Positions 1 to 7,913 of a stretch of 64,000 bases of DNA are shown here, in pieces. A model generated the notes under the pieces. It saw only the letters and a program-made list of their open reading frames with translations, searched no databases and was not told the origin of the DNA. The stretch is from Shimia sp. Alg240-R146 (lineage in GTDB: Bacteria > Pseudomonadota > Alphaproteobacteria > Rhodobacterales > Rhodobacteraceae): contig NZ_CAMZOK010000002.1 in assembly GCF_947331465.1 (NCBI RefSeq), positions 1,054,001 through 1,118,000 of the forward strand, read 5' to 3'. How positions within the stretch are numbered: position 1 is the first letter of the stretch; every line of letters begins with the position of its first letter. A program made the position numbers and the translations under genes.

Positions 1-222
1 TTCGATAATGCGGTTGATGACATCCTCCTATGTTTCCCCTACCCGTCTCCCGAATGGAAATCCTTCATTCATTGAAGACATGCTTTCATTAATTTGGGGC
101 CAGTTAGTCTTCCTCGCATCGCCTGTTTTCTGAGCGGATACCTGACCCACCAACTTTACACGCTGCGCCACAGCAGGTAGCAGTTCTCCAAGCCGCAGAC
201 CTGCCTGACGAAAGGATCCACC
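1..222. other. Upstream region of neuB, no gene assigned
   Basis: No convincing gene is visible. An open + frame enters from the left edge and stops at 73-75, giving 24 codons. It could be the tail of an upstream gene but is too short to judge. The last 15 bases before neuB contain an AAAGGA ribosome-binding site. No clear terminator or promoter was recognised. Confidence 0.3.
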
Positions 223-1251
223 ATGAAAATCGCCCACCGTGAGGTCGGACCCAATCAGCCGCCTTTGGTCATTGCCGAAATCGGCATCAACCACGGCGGA
301 GACTTGAGCGTTGCCAAAGAAATGGCTCGTCTCGCGGCGCTGTCAGGCTGCGAAATGATCAAGCACCAGACCCACTTTGTCGAAGATGAAATGACCGACG
401 AAGCCAAGGAAATTTTTCCACCCAATGCAGATGTGTCGATCTGGGACGTGATGGCGCAATGTGCGCTGTCGCCTGAGGACGAACTTGAGCTGATGCGTTA
501 CTGCCAAGAGCTTGGCATGATCTTCATCTCCACACCGTTCTCCCGCAAAGCGGCCGATTTTTTGGCCGACGCAGGCGTGCCCGCATTTAAAATCGGATCT
601 GGCGAAGCGGACAACCTGCCCCTGATCCGCCACATCGCCTCGTTTGGCAAACCGGTGATTATGTCGACCGGCATGCAAACCATCGAGACCATGCGCCGCT
701 CTGTTGCCATCCTCGAGGATGCTGGCATTGACTACGCCTTGCTGGAATGCACGAACCTATATCCTTCACCGCCCGAAATTGTCTCCCTGCGCGGGGTGAG
801 CGACCTCAAAGACGCCTTCCCGAAGGCAATTGTCGGCTTCTCCGACCACTCGATCGGCCCGGAAATGGCGCTGGCCTCCGTGGCATTGGGCGCCTGCATT
901 TTGGAACGCCACTACACAGACACCCGTTACCGCGCAGGCCCCGATATCATCAACTCGATGGATCCGTCGGAACTGCGCCACCTTATCGACCGCTCCCGCG
1001 AAATCTGGATCGCGGCAAACAATCCAAAACAGCGCACCCAGGCCGAAGAGTCGGTTTATGCATTCGCCCGTGCATCTGTTGTGGCCGACAAAGACCTGCC
1101 CGAGGGCCACCTCATCACCGAAGCCGACATCTGGGCCCGCCGCCCGGGGTCCGGCGAAATTGCAGGGTATGATTTTGACAAAGTGGTCGGCAAGACATTG
1201 AACAAAGCCGTGAGCCGCAACACGCAGTTGCGCTGGTCGGATTTGGACTAA
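223..1251 (+). CDS. neuB: N-acetylneuraminate (nonulosonic acid) synthase, NeuB family
   Basis: Condenses phosphoenolpyruvate with an N-acyl hexosamine to make a nine-carbon nonulosonic acid in the cytoplasm. The 342 residues fit the family. They show an N-terminal TIM barrel (EIGINHGGD near residue 19, MIKHQ near residue 45, STPFS and IGSGE further on) and a C-terminal SAF/antifreeze-like domain from about residue 280 (LPEGHLITEADIWARRPGSG). The start is supported by AAAGGA eight bases upstream. It heads a + strand unit with a 39-codon ORF, a sulfotransferase and neuC. Sequence alone does not separate sialic, legionaminic or related products. Presence of a hydrolysing 2-epimerase (NeuC) argues for the Neu5Ac/legionaminic branch rather than pseudaminic acid. 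Confidence 0.93.
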   Translation: MKIAHREVGPNQPPLVIAEIGINHGGDLSVAKEMARLAALSGCEMIKHQTHFVEDEMTDEAKEIFPPNADVSIWDVMAQCALSPEDELELMRYCQELGMIFISTPFSRKAADFLADAGVPAFKIGSGEADNLPLIRHIASFGKPVIMSTGMQTIETMRRSVAILEDAGIDYALLECTNLYPSPPEIVSLRGVSDLKDAFPKAIVGFSDHSIGPEMALASVALGACILERHYTDTRYRAGPDIINSMDPSELRHLIDRSREIWIAANNPKQRTQAEESVYAFARASVVADKDLPEGHLITEADIWARRPGSGEIAGYDFDKVVGKTLNKAVSRNTQLRWSDLD

Positions 1252-1261
1252 GGACACTGGT

Positions 1262-1381
1262 ATGAGTAAACTAGACGCGTATTGCCGCCAAAAAGACTGG
1301 CCAGTGATTGCGATGGCCTCAAATGCCTGTGCGGCTCAGACCGAAAACCATGAGCACGTGAAGAAGCGGACACCGAAATGA
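1262..1381 (+). CDS. 39-codon ORF coupled to the sulfotransferase gene
   Basis: An ATG ORF of 39 residues starts 10 bases after the neuB stop with AGGA at a normal distance. Its TGA overlaps the ATG of the sulfotransferase in an ATGA junction, which suggests translational coupling. The peptide begins MSKLDAYCRQKDWPVIAMAS and ends in a basic stretch. It has no signal peptide, no membrane segment and no motif I recognise. It may be a leader peptide, a small protein, or the remnant of a longer gene that once lay between neuB and the sulfotransferase. Confidence 0.45.
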   Translation: MSKLDAYCRQKDWPVIAMASNACAAQTENHEHVKKRTPK

Positions 1382-2049
1382 TACTGTCGCTGGAATATAA
1401 TTTTATTTTTTTGCATGTTCCAAAGACGGCCGGCCAATCGCTCATGGCCGCCCTTCTTCCGTTCAGCAGGGACGCAGACAAAAAATCCCTTTTGCGCCGC
1501 TTTTCACGGCGTCTGCCAATTCAAGAAACCGCTGACAAAGCGCACTTTAAAGGGCATGAAACCGCTCGTGGCTTTATTCGAAAACTTGGCCGGCCAGAGT
1601 TCGACCGCTTCAAAACTTTTGGCGTGGTGCGCAATCCCTACACGCATGCCGTTTCCCATTTTGAATATATGAAACAGTATCGCAACCGTCGGACCGCTGA
1701 GAAGGTCGGCGCCATGACGTTTACCGAATACCTCGAATATCGCCTTAAACCCGCTTTGCCTACTGAACATTTCTTTGCGCATCTGCCAGATCAGACGCAC
1801 TTCGTCGTCGACAGAGACGGCAAGATCGCGGTCGATCGGTTGTTACGTTTTGAAACCCTCGACCAAGATTTTTCTGAGGCGGCGGAGTGGCTAGGACTCG
1901 ACGGGGTTTCCATCGCACGAAGCAACGTTACCAAAGCCGCCAAAAAACCCATTACAGACTACTTTGGTGATCGAAATCTGGCCTTGATGCACGAGCTTTA
2001 CCAGCGCGATTTTGATATCTTAGGGTACGCCCGCGACGTGCCTGTCTAA
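1378..2049 (+). CDS. Sulfotransferase family protein
   Basis: Predicted to transfer sulfate from PAPS to a sugar or other acceptor. The 223-residue protein has the 5'-phosphosulfate loop HVPKTAGQS at residues 13-21, with the PKTAG form typical of Sulfotransfer_2 carbohydrate sulfotransferases. It also has a 3'-phosphate-binding arginine motif, RNPYTHAVSHFEY, at residues 85-97. No membrane segment is seen, so it is probably cytoplasmic. It sits between neuB and neuC, 58 bases before the latter. This suggests that the glycan or an intermediate of this locus is sulfated, but the acceptor is unknown. Confidence 0.8.
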   Translation: MILSLEYNFIFLHVPKTAGQSLMAALLPFSRDADKKSLLRRFSRRLPIQETADKAHFKGHETARGFIRKLGRPEFDRFKTFGVVRNPYTHAVSHFEYMKQYRNRRTAEKVGAMTFTEYLEYRLKPALPTEHFFAHLPDQTHFVVDRDGKIAVDRLLRFETLDQDFSEAAEWLGLDGVSIARSNVTKAAKKPITDYFGDRNLALMHELYQRDFDILGYARDVPV

Positions 2050-2107
2050 CCAAAGCTATCTCTCAAACGGGCTTGCACACGTCCCAAAACCGCGCCATGA
2101 GAATTAC

Positions 2108-3229
2108 ATGACCCGATCAATTCTCTTTCTCACCGGCACGCGTGCTGACTTTGGTAAACTCGAACCGCTGGCAGCCGCCCTGCAAGCGGCGGATTTTTCA
2201 GTCAGCTATTTTGTCACCGGCATGCACATGCTGGATCGCTATGGCTTGACCAAGATCGAGGTACACCGTCAAAACGGCGCCACAGTGCATGAGTTCCTAA
2301 ATCAGCGCCCTGATGATCCACAAGATATCATTCTGGCCAAAACTGTTGTGGGCTTTTCTGACTATGTTACCGAAACCCGCCCCGATCTTGTGGTTGTGCA
2401 CGGTGATCGCATCGAGGCGCTTGCAGGGGCCTTGGTGGCGGCGACCAACTACATTCCTTGCGCCCATATTGAGGGCGGCGAAGTGTCCGGCACGATCGAC
2501 GAGATTTTTCGGCATTGTAACACCAAACTGTCCAGCCACCATTTCGTGAGCTCCCAGGACGCAAAGCGTCGGATTATGGCCATGGGGGAGCCCGAAGGTG
2601 CGATTCATGTAATCGGCTCGCCAGAGCTGGATTTTCACGCCGCCCCGTCCGGCGTCACTCTGGAGGACGTCAAAGCGCGTTACGAAATTCCGTTTGACGA
2701 CTTTGGCCTGGTGACGTTTCACCCGGTCACGTCAGAACAAGAGACAATCGGCGCGCAGGCGCATGCCCTGTTTGGCGAGCTTGAGGCATCCGGACGGAAC
2801 TTCGTAGTGATTGCCCCCAACAACGATCCCGGCTCAGCCGCCATTTTTGCAGAATTGGATGCATTGCCGACCGACCGGTTCCGGCAATTCCCATCCATGC
2901 GGTTCAACCACTTTTCCGAGTTGATGAAGACCGCTGCCTGCATGATCGGCAACTCATCCGCCGGCGTGCGCGAAGCGCCTTTCCTTGGCCTGCCCTCACT
3001 CGATATCGGCACCCGCCAAACCAATCGGGCTCAGTCGGGATCGGTTACCACCTGCGCCGCGGACGACCGCGCGGCAATTTCGGACTTCCTCAAGACGCAA
3101 TGGGGCCACCGTCACGCACCGCACACCGGTTTCGGCGAAGGCCGCGCTGCGGATCGCTTTGCCGAAATCCTGTCGGATCCGGATTTTTGGGATCAAACCC
3201 TGCAAAAAGCATTTCACGACATCAAATAA
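2108..3229 (+). CDS. neuC: UDP-N-acetylglucosamine 2-epimerase (hydrolysing), NeuC family
   Basis: Converts a UDP-HexNAc into the free 2-epimer (ManNAc type) that NeuB uses. The 373 residues match the family. Visible features are the N-terminal GTRADFGKL (residues 10-18), HGDRIEA near residue 98, HIEGGE near residue 120 and the UDP-binding GNSSAGVREAP near residue 283. It is the last gene of the + unit; 58 bases separate its stop from the converging oxidoreductase gene. With neuB and neuA it completes the core route from UDP-sugar to CMP-activated nonulosonic acid. A LegG-type enzyme acting on a bacillosamine derivative cannot be excluded. Confidence 0.92.
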   Translation: MTRSILFLTGTRADFGKLEPLAAALQAADFSVSYFVTGMHMLDRYGLTKIEVHRQNGATVHEFLNQRPDDPQDIILAKTVVGFSDYVTETRPDLVVVHGDRIEALAGALVAATNYIPCAHIEGGEVSGTIDEIFRHCNTKLSSHHFVSSQDAKRRIMAMGEPEGAIHVIGSPELDFHAAPSGVTLEDVKARYEIPFDDFGLVTFHPVTSEQETIGAQAHALFGELEASGRNFVVIAPNNDPGSAAIFAELDALPTDRFRQFPSMRFNHFSELMKTAACMIGNSSAGVREAPFLGLPSLDIGTRQTNRAQSGSVTTCAADDRAAISDFLKTQWGHRHAPHTGFGEGRAADRFAEILSDPDFWDQTLQKAFHDIK

Positions 3230-3287
3230 GCGCTGCGTGGCCGTAAGAGCCTAATCCATGGCACCAAGCAAGATGACCCGAACGCCG

Positions 3288-4223
3288 CTAACTCATGTCC
3301 ATGTCGACGACGCCACTAAACCGTCGCGCTTCCCACGCTCGGGCGATCAACAAGCTGCTGTCTCGCATCCGGTCAAATCGCGGCATCAACGGGTTTTCAG
3401 AGGTTTTCTGTCCCCGCACCAATGCCAAAAAATCGCGCATCATATCGACAAACATATCATTGCGATCAAAGCCATAAGGCATGATCTTGATGTCGTTCCC
3501 GCTCTCAGCCCGCATCTCTGGTTTAAGAAAGTCGAGATCGATCACCTCATCTCGACCGCGCAACCCCGCGCGCCGCAGAGAGACCGGACTGACGTAATCC
3601 ATCGCGACAGATCCCACCGCCCCGCTTGGCGCGCTCAGATGCAAACGTGTGGCAAAATCCACGTTGGGAAAATCCTCATGTCCAACGCAGTCCACCGCCT
3701 GCAGACGAAGGCCCGGAAGCACTGCCAATGCGAGGTCTATCTCGTGGCTCAGGTCCATCAGAACACCACCGCCCTCAGGCTCGGCCGCATAGCTTCCGGC
3801 AAAGGACCAGTTTTCACGCCATTGCCGCACATCGTGGCCGATCTCAAAATGAAATCCATAGACCTGACTTAGATCGCGCGCTGCAAGATCGCGCACCGCA
3901 GGATGATACCGCATCATAAACCCGACCATGGAGCGGTCCGCAACTGGCCGGCCGGCATCGTGAATGGCTTCCGCCTGCGCGACGCGCCATGCCAACGGCT
4001 TTTCCGCATAAAACGGCCAGCCTTTGTCGGCACAAATTTCGATCAGCGAAAGCCGGATCGGCGTTGAGGTGGCGATCACCACCGCTTCGATATCGTCACG
4101 CGCTTCAAAAGCTGCCTGATCAAAGCCGCGCCAGCCAATCAACTCGGCTTTCTCGCCCAACGCCTCTAGATTGGCAAAATGCCGTCGCCCGATAGAGCCA
4201 GCACCGATGACTGCGATCACCAT
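3288..4223 (-). CDS. Gfo/Idh/MocA family oxidoreductase
   Basis: NAD(P)-dependent sugar oxidoreductase of 311 residues. It has an N-terminal Rossmann fold (GAGSIGRRH at residues 7-15) and the family EKPLA motif near residue 93, whose lysine is catalytic in relatives. The C-terminal half is the substrate-binding alpha/beta domain. Its start overlaps the end of the SDR gene by 7 bases, making it the last gene of a neuA-SDR-Gfo/Idh unit. It probably tailors a sugar precursor or nonulosonic acid of this locus. The substrate is unknown. Confidence 0.85.
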   Translation of the reverse strand: MVIAVIGAGSIGRRHFANLEALGEKAELIGWRGFDQAAFEARDDIEAVVIATSTPIRLSLIEICADKGWPFYAEKPLAWRVAQAEAIHDAGRPVADRSMVGFMMRYHPAVRDLAARDLSQVYGFHFEIGHDVRQWRENWSFAGSYAAEPEGGGVLMDLSHEIDLALAVLPGLRLQAVDCVGHEDFPNVDFATRLHLSAPSGAVGSVAMDYVSPVSLRRAGLRGRDEVIDLDFLKPEMRAESGNDIKIMPYGFDRNDMFVDMMRDFLALVRGQKTSENPLMPRFDRMRDSSLLIARAWEARRFSGVVDMDMS

Positions 4224-5014
4224 GCGGAAAAGCCACCATCCACATTGACCATCTGTCCTGTCATGTGTCCCGCTTGCTCGCTCGCCAAAAACAACATCAC
4301 ATCCGCAATTTCGTCAGGTTGAGCCATCCGGTTTTGCATGATCAACTCACCGACGCGGCGCTGAAATTCTTCGCTGTGTCCATTAAACACTGCGCCCGGA
4401 GAAATTGTGTTCACGGTTGCGTCGCGCTGCGCCCAATATCCGGCCAACCAAACTGTAAGACCATGAATACCGGCTTTCGAAACCCCGTAGGCACTAAAGT
4501 TTTTGAACGGCATGCCGTCATAAATCGGATGGTGCGCACCGTTCAACGCATACATAGACGCCACATTGATCAGGCTCGCAGGGTATTTGCCGATGATGTC
4601 ACGATCCATCTGACGCGCGATCATAAACGCGCCCGTCAGATTGGTGCGCATGGTCCGCTCAAAGTCATCCACCGACGTATCGGCAAAGTCCGGAAAAGGC
4701 TTGCCTGCTCCCATCAGCATCTCACCGGTAATGGCCGCATTGTTCAACACAACATTTGGCTTCCAACCGTCCGACATCACCTTTCTAAAAATCCCTGAAA
4801 CGGCCTCTTCGTCCCCAACATCAAGGTGATAGAAGCCAAAGTTCGTGTTATTTCCATGCGCCTCAACCAACGCATCCGCCCGTGCGCCTTCCAGATCGGT
4901 GGCCACCACTTTGGCGCCCTGATCAAGCATCCGCCGCACATAGGTTGAGCCCAATACGCCACCAGACCCCGTGATGAAAACCGTGCGTCCGTCCAGTTGA
5001 TTGCCCATGCTCAC
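4217..5014 (-). CDS. SDR family oxidoreductase
   Basis: Short-chain dehydrogenase/reductase of 265 residues. It has the cofactor motif TGSGGVLG (15-22), NNAA (91-94), catalytic Ser153, Tyr176 and Lys180 (YGVSK), and the C-terminal VNVDGGFSAW of classical SDRs. It is coupled to the preceding cytidylyltransferase through an ATGA overlap. An SDR beside a CMP-sugar synthetase recalls ptmA/ptmB of the Campylobacter flagellin-glycosylation locus, so a role in making or modifying the sugar is likely. This is inferred from context, not from specificity residues. Confidence 0.87.
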   Translation of the reverse strand: MSMGNQLDGRTVFITGSGGVLGSTYVRRMLDQGAKVVATDLEGARADALVEAHGNNTNFGFYHLDVGDEEAVSGIFRKVMSDGWKPNVVLNNAAITGEMLMGAGKPFPDFADTSVDDFERTMRTNLTGAFMIARQMDRDIIGKYPASLINVASMYALNGAHHPIYDGMPFKNFSAYGVSKAGIHGLTVWLAGYWAQRDATVNTISPGAVFNGHSEEFQRRVGELIMQNRMAQPDEIADVMLFLASEQAGHMTGQMVNVDGGFSAW

Positions 5015-5721
5015 TTGTCCTCATCTCGTTTCAAAAAATCCGCCAGCAGAAACTCCACCATGGCAAAATCCAATGGCGAGTCGATGTCGATGCACCGCTC
5101 GGCTGGCATCTCAAAAGGTACAACGCGCCCTTCATAGATCGTCGCCGCATTTCGAAGGTAGACCGGATCCACCACATAGGTGCTGGCAGCATGTTCATAG
5201 ACCGTCGGCGCTGCCTGACGCGCCCAAACGCCACCCGGCAGCGGTTTGGACACATGCAAAGCACCAGTTTCATCGGGTTCCACCAGATTGAAATACGGGT
5301 TCTTGCGCGCCTCACAGACACTCATGACCATGTCGGGTTTGTCGTTTTGAAAAAGTGTCAGGGCACCGGTGATATCCTCAGGCTGCCGCAAAGGAGATGT
5401 ACAATCCAGATCCAGAAACGCGCTGGCCGTGCGTCCCGCGGCCTGCTCCCCAGCCGCCAGCGCATGTTGCCAAACGCCCCATTTCGGGGCTTCGTCCGTG
5501 GCAAGATGTGCTGGCCGCAATCCGATATCCAAAGCGCCTTTGGCAACGGAATGCGCATAAATCTCTTCATCATCAGTAGACACCACCACCGCATCCACCA
5601 TTGGATGCGCAAACAACTGGTCCAAGGACCAGTCGATCAACGGTTTGCCGCTCAATTCCTTAAAATTCTTACGCACAACCCCTTTGGAGCCTTTGCGCGC
5701 ACCGATATGTCCAAGGATCAT
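5011..5721 (-). CDS. neuA: CMP-nonulosonic acid (acylneuraminate) cytidylyltransferase
   Basis: Activates the nonulosonic acid with CTP to the CMP sugar used by glycosyltransferases. The open frame extends further upstream, but the protein homology begins at the ATG at 5721 (MILGHIGARKGSKG). That ATG has GGAG about eight bases before it, giving 236 residues, the usual family size. The nucleotide-binding motif is ARKGSKGVVRKN (residues 8-19); LDLDCTSPLR and the late DIDSPLDF are also family-like. It heads the - strand unit facing neuB-neuC. Confidence 0.9.
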   Translation of the reverse strand: MILGHIGARKGSKGVVRKNFKELSGKPLIDWSLDQLFAHPMVDAVVVSTDDEEIYAHSVAKGALDIGLRPAHLATDEAPKWGVWQHALAAGEQAAGRTASAFLDLDCTSPLRQPEDITGALTLFQNDKPDMVMSVCEARKNPYFNLVEPDETGALHVSKPLPGGVWARQAAPTVYEHAASTYVVDPVYLRNAATIYEGRVVPFEMPAERCIDIDSPLDFAMVEFLLADFLKRDEDK

Positions 5722-5895
5722 GCTTGCATCTCCATCGAATTTGACCACTGCATCAAAATAGCCCGTTTGAAATACGAACCCGCAAGCGGCGATGCAACAC
5801 CAATCACGATCCGATGACACCTTGCAGTGACCCGACCTGGGCACTACATATCCGACCTTACTACATTTCACCAAATCCAGTGCAGGACGGCCACG
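5722..5895. promoter_or_regulatory. Divergent promoter region neuA / acyltransferase
   Basis: A 174-base gap between two divergent starts must hold promoters for both units. I could not assign reliable -35/-10 boxes. An AGGACGG ribosome-binding site for the acyltransferase lies at 5884-5890. Confidence 0.4.
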
Positions 5896-6813
5896 ATGAG
5901 CGCCCAAGACGGAAACCTCGGCTACAAACTGTCAGACTTCGCCATTCGTGCATTCCTTGGCGCGGTGAAAACTCTGCCTTATGACACACGCCTAAGCTTG
6001 TCGGGTTGGCTGGCCACCAGCGTGCTTGCCCCAATCACGGGTAACCGCAAACGCATTCGGGAAAATCTCTCGCTTGCGATGCCAGAGCTTTCAGAAGAAG
6101 ACCGCGAAGCGATTGTGCGTCAGGTTCCCCGATCAATGGGGCGGATGCTGATGGAAACCTACTCAGACAAGACCTTCCTTGACCGCACAGCCAAGGCTCC
6201 GATCACCGGACCCGGGAACGCGGTTCTCGAGCAGGCGCACAAAGAGGGCAAAGGCGCGCTTTTGGTGACCGGGCATTTTGGCAATTATCTTGCCGTACGG
6301 GGCTCCTTTCTGTCCCGCGGCATGCCGATTGGTGTGCTGTATAAACGCATGTCCAATCCGTATTTTAACGACCACTACGTTGCGGCTATGGCTGATTTTG
6401 GCGAACCAATGTTTGAGCGCAGCCGTCGCGGCATGTCGCATATGATCAAACATCTTCGCGGCGGTGGCTTTGTCGGCATCGTGCATGATCAGCGCATCAA
6501 CGACGCGCCGCTTTATGACTTTATGGGCAAACCGGCCCGCACCGCAGAATCCGCGGCTGAACTGGCATTGAAATACAAAGTCGATCTGGTGCCTTGCTAT
6601 GGTGTGCGCCAATCGGACGGCAACTATGAAATCGTGACGGAAGAGCCAATTCCGCACACCACCGTGCAGGAAATGACCAAGGCGCTCAACGAAAGCCTTG
6701 AAGCACAGGTGCGTGCCCATCCGGGCCAATGGATGTGGACCCACAACCGTTGGAAAAACGCAGGCAATGACACCAATGCCGACCGCGACGCCGCAGGAAC
6801 TTCCGCAAAATAG
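5896..6813 (+). CDS. Lysophospholipid/lipid A acyltransferase, LpxL (HtrB) family
   Basis: Member of the LpxL/LpxM family, which transfers secondary acyl chains to lipid A at the inner membrane. I chose the ATG at 5896 (MSAQDGNL), which has AGGACGG in front, over an upstream in-frame ATG; this gives 305 residues. The fold signature is clear (GKGALLVTGHFGN near 118-130, later VGIVHDQRIND, and WMWTHNRWK at the end). The catalytic H-x4-D/E box reads H127-FGNY-L132, so leucine stands where the acidic residue is expected. The enzyme may be altered or inactive, or may use another residue. Confidence 0.82.
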   Translation: MSAQDGNLGYKLSDFAIRAFLGAVKTLPYDTRLSLSGWLATSVLAPITGNRKRIRENLSLAMPELSEEDREAIVRQVPRSMGRMLMETYSDKTFLDRTAKAPITGPGNAVLEQAHKEGKGALLVTGHFGNYLAVRGSFLSRGMPIGVLYKRMSNPYFNDHYVAAMADFGEPMFERSRRGMSHMIKHLRGGGFVGIVHDQRINDAPLYDFMGKPARTAESAAELALKYKVDLVPCYGVRQSDGNYEIVTEEPIPHTTVQEMTKALNESLEAQVRAHPGQWMWTHNRWKNAGNDTNADRDAAGTSAK

Positions 6814-7108
6814 CCCCAATTCGGGGCCAGAATTGCCATTCGCCGCTCTCATAAGGGGCTTCCCATTGCGACCTGCCTGTTCGCGGTCGCGCTGCCTATG
6901 GAGAGCTGCCTTGAAATATGTTCCCGCGTCCGCGCTGGTTCAGACGTCGCGCTTTGCGCGTCTGTTCGAACTCATCCGCCAAGAAAATCTCGTAGCGCAA
7001 GCTGCACAACATCCCGCACCCGCCTCGCAGCCTGATTTTGTCAGTGAGTTTCTGGTAAAAGCGGCTTCCGCCTCGCTGCGCCGTGCAGCATAAGGTTGGC
7101 GTCAGGGA
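6814..7108. other. Gap with a weak hairpin and a possible small ORF
   Basis: Nearly 300 bases without a firm gene. Directly after the acyltransferase stop is a small hairpin (GCCCC/GGGGC, 6813-6827) with no T-run, so it is a weak terminator at best. The only coding candidate is the TTG ORF at 6911-7093. Confidence 0.4.
6911..7093 (+). CDS. Possible small protein, TTG start
   Basis: A 60-residue frame (LKYVPASALVQTSRFARLFE at its start) begins with TTG preceded by GGAGAG at five bases, a good ribosome-binding site. It ends just before the convergent rlmE. The sequence is amphipathic and alanine-rich at the end, with no known motif. The frame remains open further upstream, so the start is uncertain. 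It could equally be chance. Confidence 0.3.
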   Translation: MKYVPASALVQTSRFARLFELIRQENLVAQAAQHPAPASQPDFVSEFLVKAASASLRRAA

Positions 7109-7831
7109 TTAAGTTCGCCCCCTAAACCCCTGTGCAACAACAAACTTCTCCGAACTGTCTGATCTACTGCTTGGCGGCTTGAAATTTGCCACTTTGGTAA
7201 ACTTCTGTTTGAGAAGCTTTTGCAATTCACCCTCAGCACCACCTGCCAGAACCTTGGCGACAAACGTCCCACCTTCGTCCAACACGTCAAAGGCAAAGTA
7301 AGCCGCCGCTTCGCACAACGAAATAATACGCAAGTGATCCGTTTGTTTGTGGCCCGAACTCGACGCGGCCATATCGCTCATGACCACATCTGCTCCGCCA
7401 CCAAGCCATTCTTTGACCTGATCGTCGGCACCTTCGTCCATGAAATCCAGTTGATAGATATCACAGCCTGCAACCGACTCCACTTCCTGCAAATCGATGC
7501 CCAGAATGGTGCCAACCTTTTTTCCAGATTTCTCGCCAAGCGCATTTACCCGTGGCACGGCGACCTGCAACCAGCCGCCTGGCGCGCAGCCAAGGTCCAC
7601 CACCCGCGCACCGGGCACCAGAAAGCGGTATTTGTCGTCTATTTCCATGATCTTGAATGCCGCGCGGCCGCGATAACCCTCGGCCTTGGCGCGCTGCACA
7701 TAAGGATCGTTCAACTGCCGCTGCAACCAGCGTGTCGAGCTCAACCGGCGCCCACGCGCCGTTTTCACTTTGACAGTCAGATCACGCAATCCGCGCCCCG
7801 ACGTGTTTTTTCCGGTTGGTTTTTTAGCCAT
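7109..7831 (-). CDS. rlmE: 23S rRNA (uridine-2'-O-)-methyltransferase RlmE (FtsJ/RrmJ)
   Basis: Methylates the 2'-O of the conserved uridine (U2552 in E. coli) in the 23S A-loop, late in 50S assembly, using SAM. The 240 residues carry the SAM motif [11 protein letters not shown] and the K-D-K-E tetrad: Lys in AAFKIMEID, Asp in VMSDMAA, Lys in FVAKVL and Glu in SSEKFVV. I chose the ATG at 7831 with GAGGTG five bases upstream rather than the adjacent GTG. The basic N-terminal extension of about 35 residues fits rRNA binding. It lies 82 bases downstream of the ppx-family gene, an arrangement I associate with Rhodobacterales. Confidence 0.93.
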   Translation of the reverse strand: MAKKPTGKNTSGRGLRDLTVKVKTARGRRLSSTRWLQRQLNDPYVQRAKAEGYRGRAAFKIMEIDDKYRFLVPGARVVDLGCAPGGWLQVAVPRVNALGEKSGKKVGTILGIDLQEVESVAGCDIYQLDFMDEGADDQVKEWLGGGADVVMSDMAASSSGHKQTDHLRIISLCEAAAYFAFDVLDEGGTFVAKVLAGGAEGELQKLLKQKFTKVANFKPPSSRSDSSEKFVVAQGFRGRT

Positions 7832-7913
7832 CACATCACCTCACGCAGCCGCAGAATTTCCCGTGAAAACTCTGTCGTCAGCAAATTCTTCTTTGAAGAA
7901 TTGGTCCAATACC

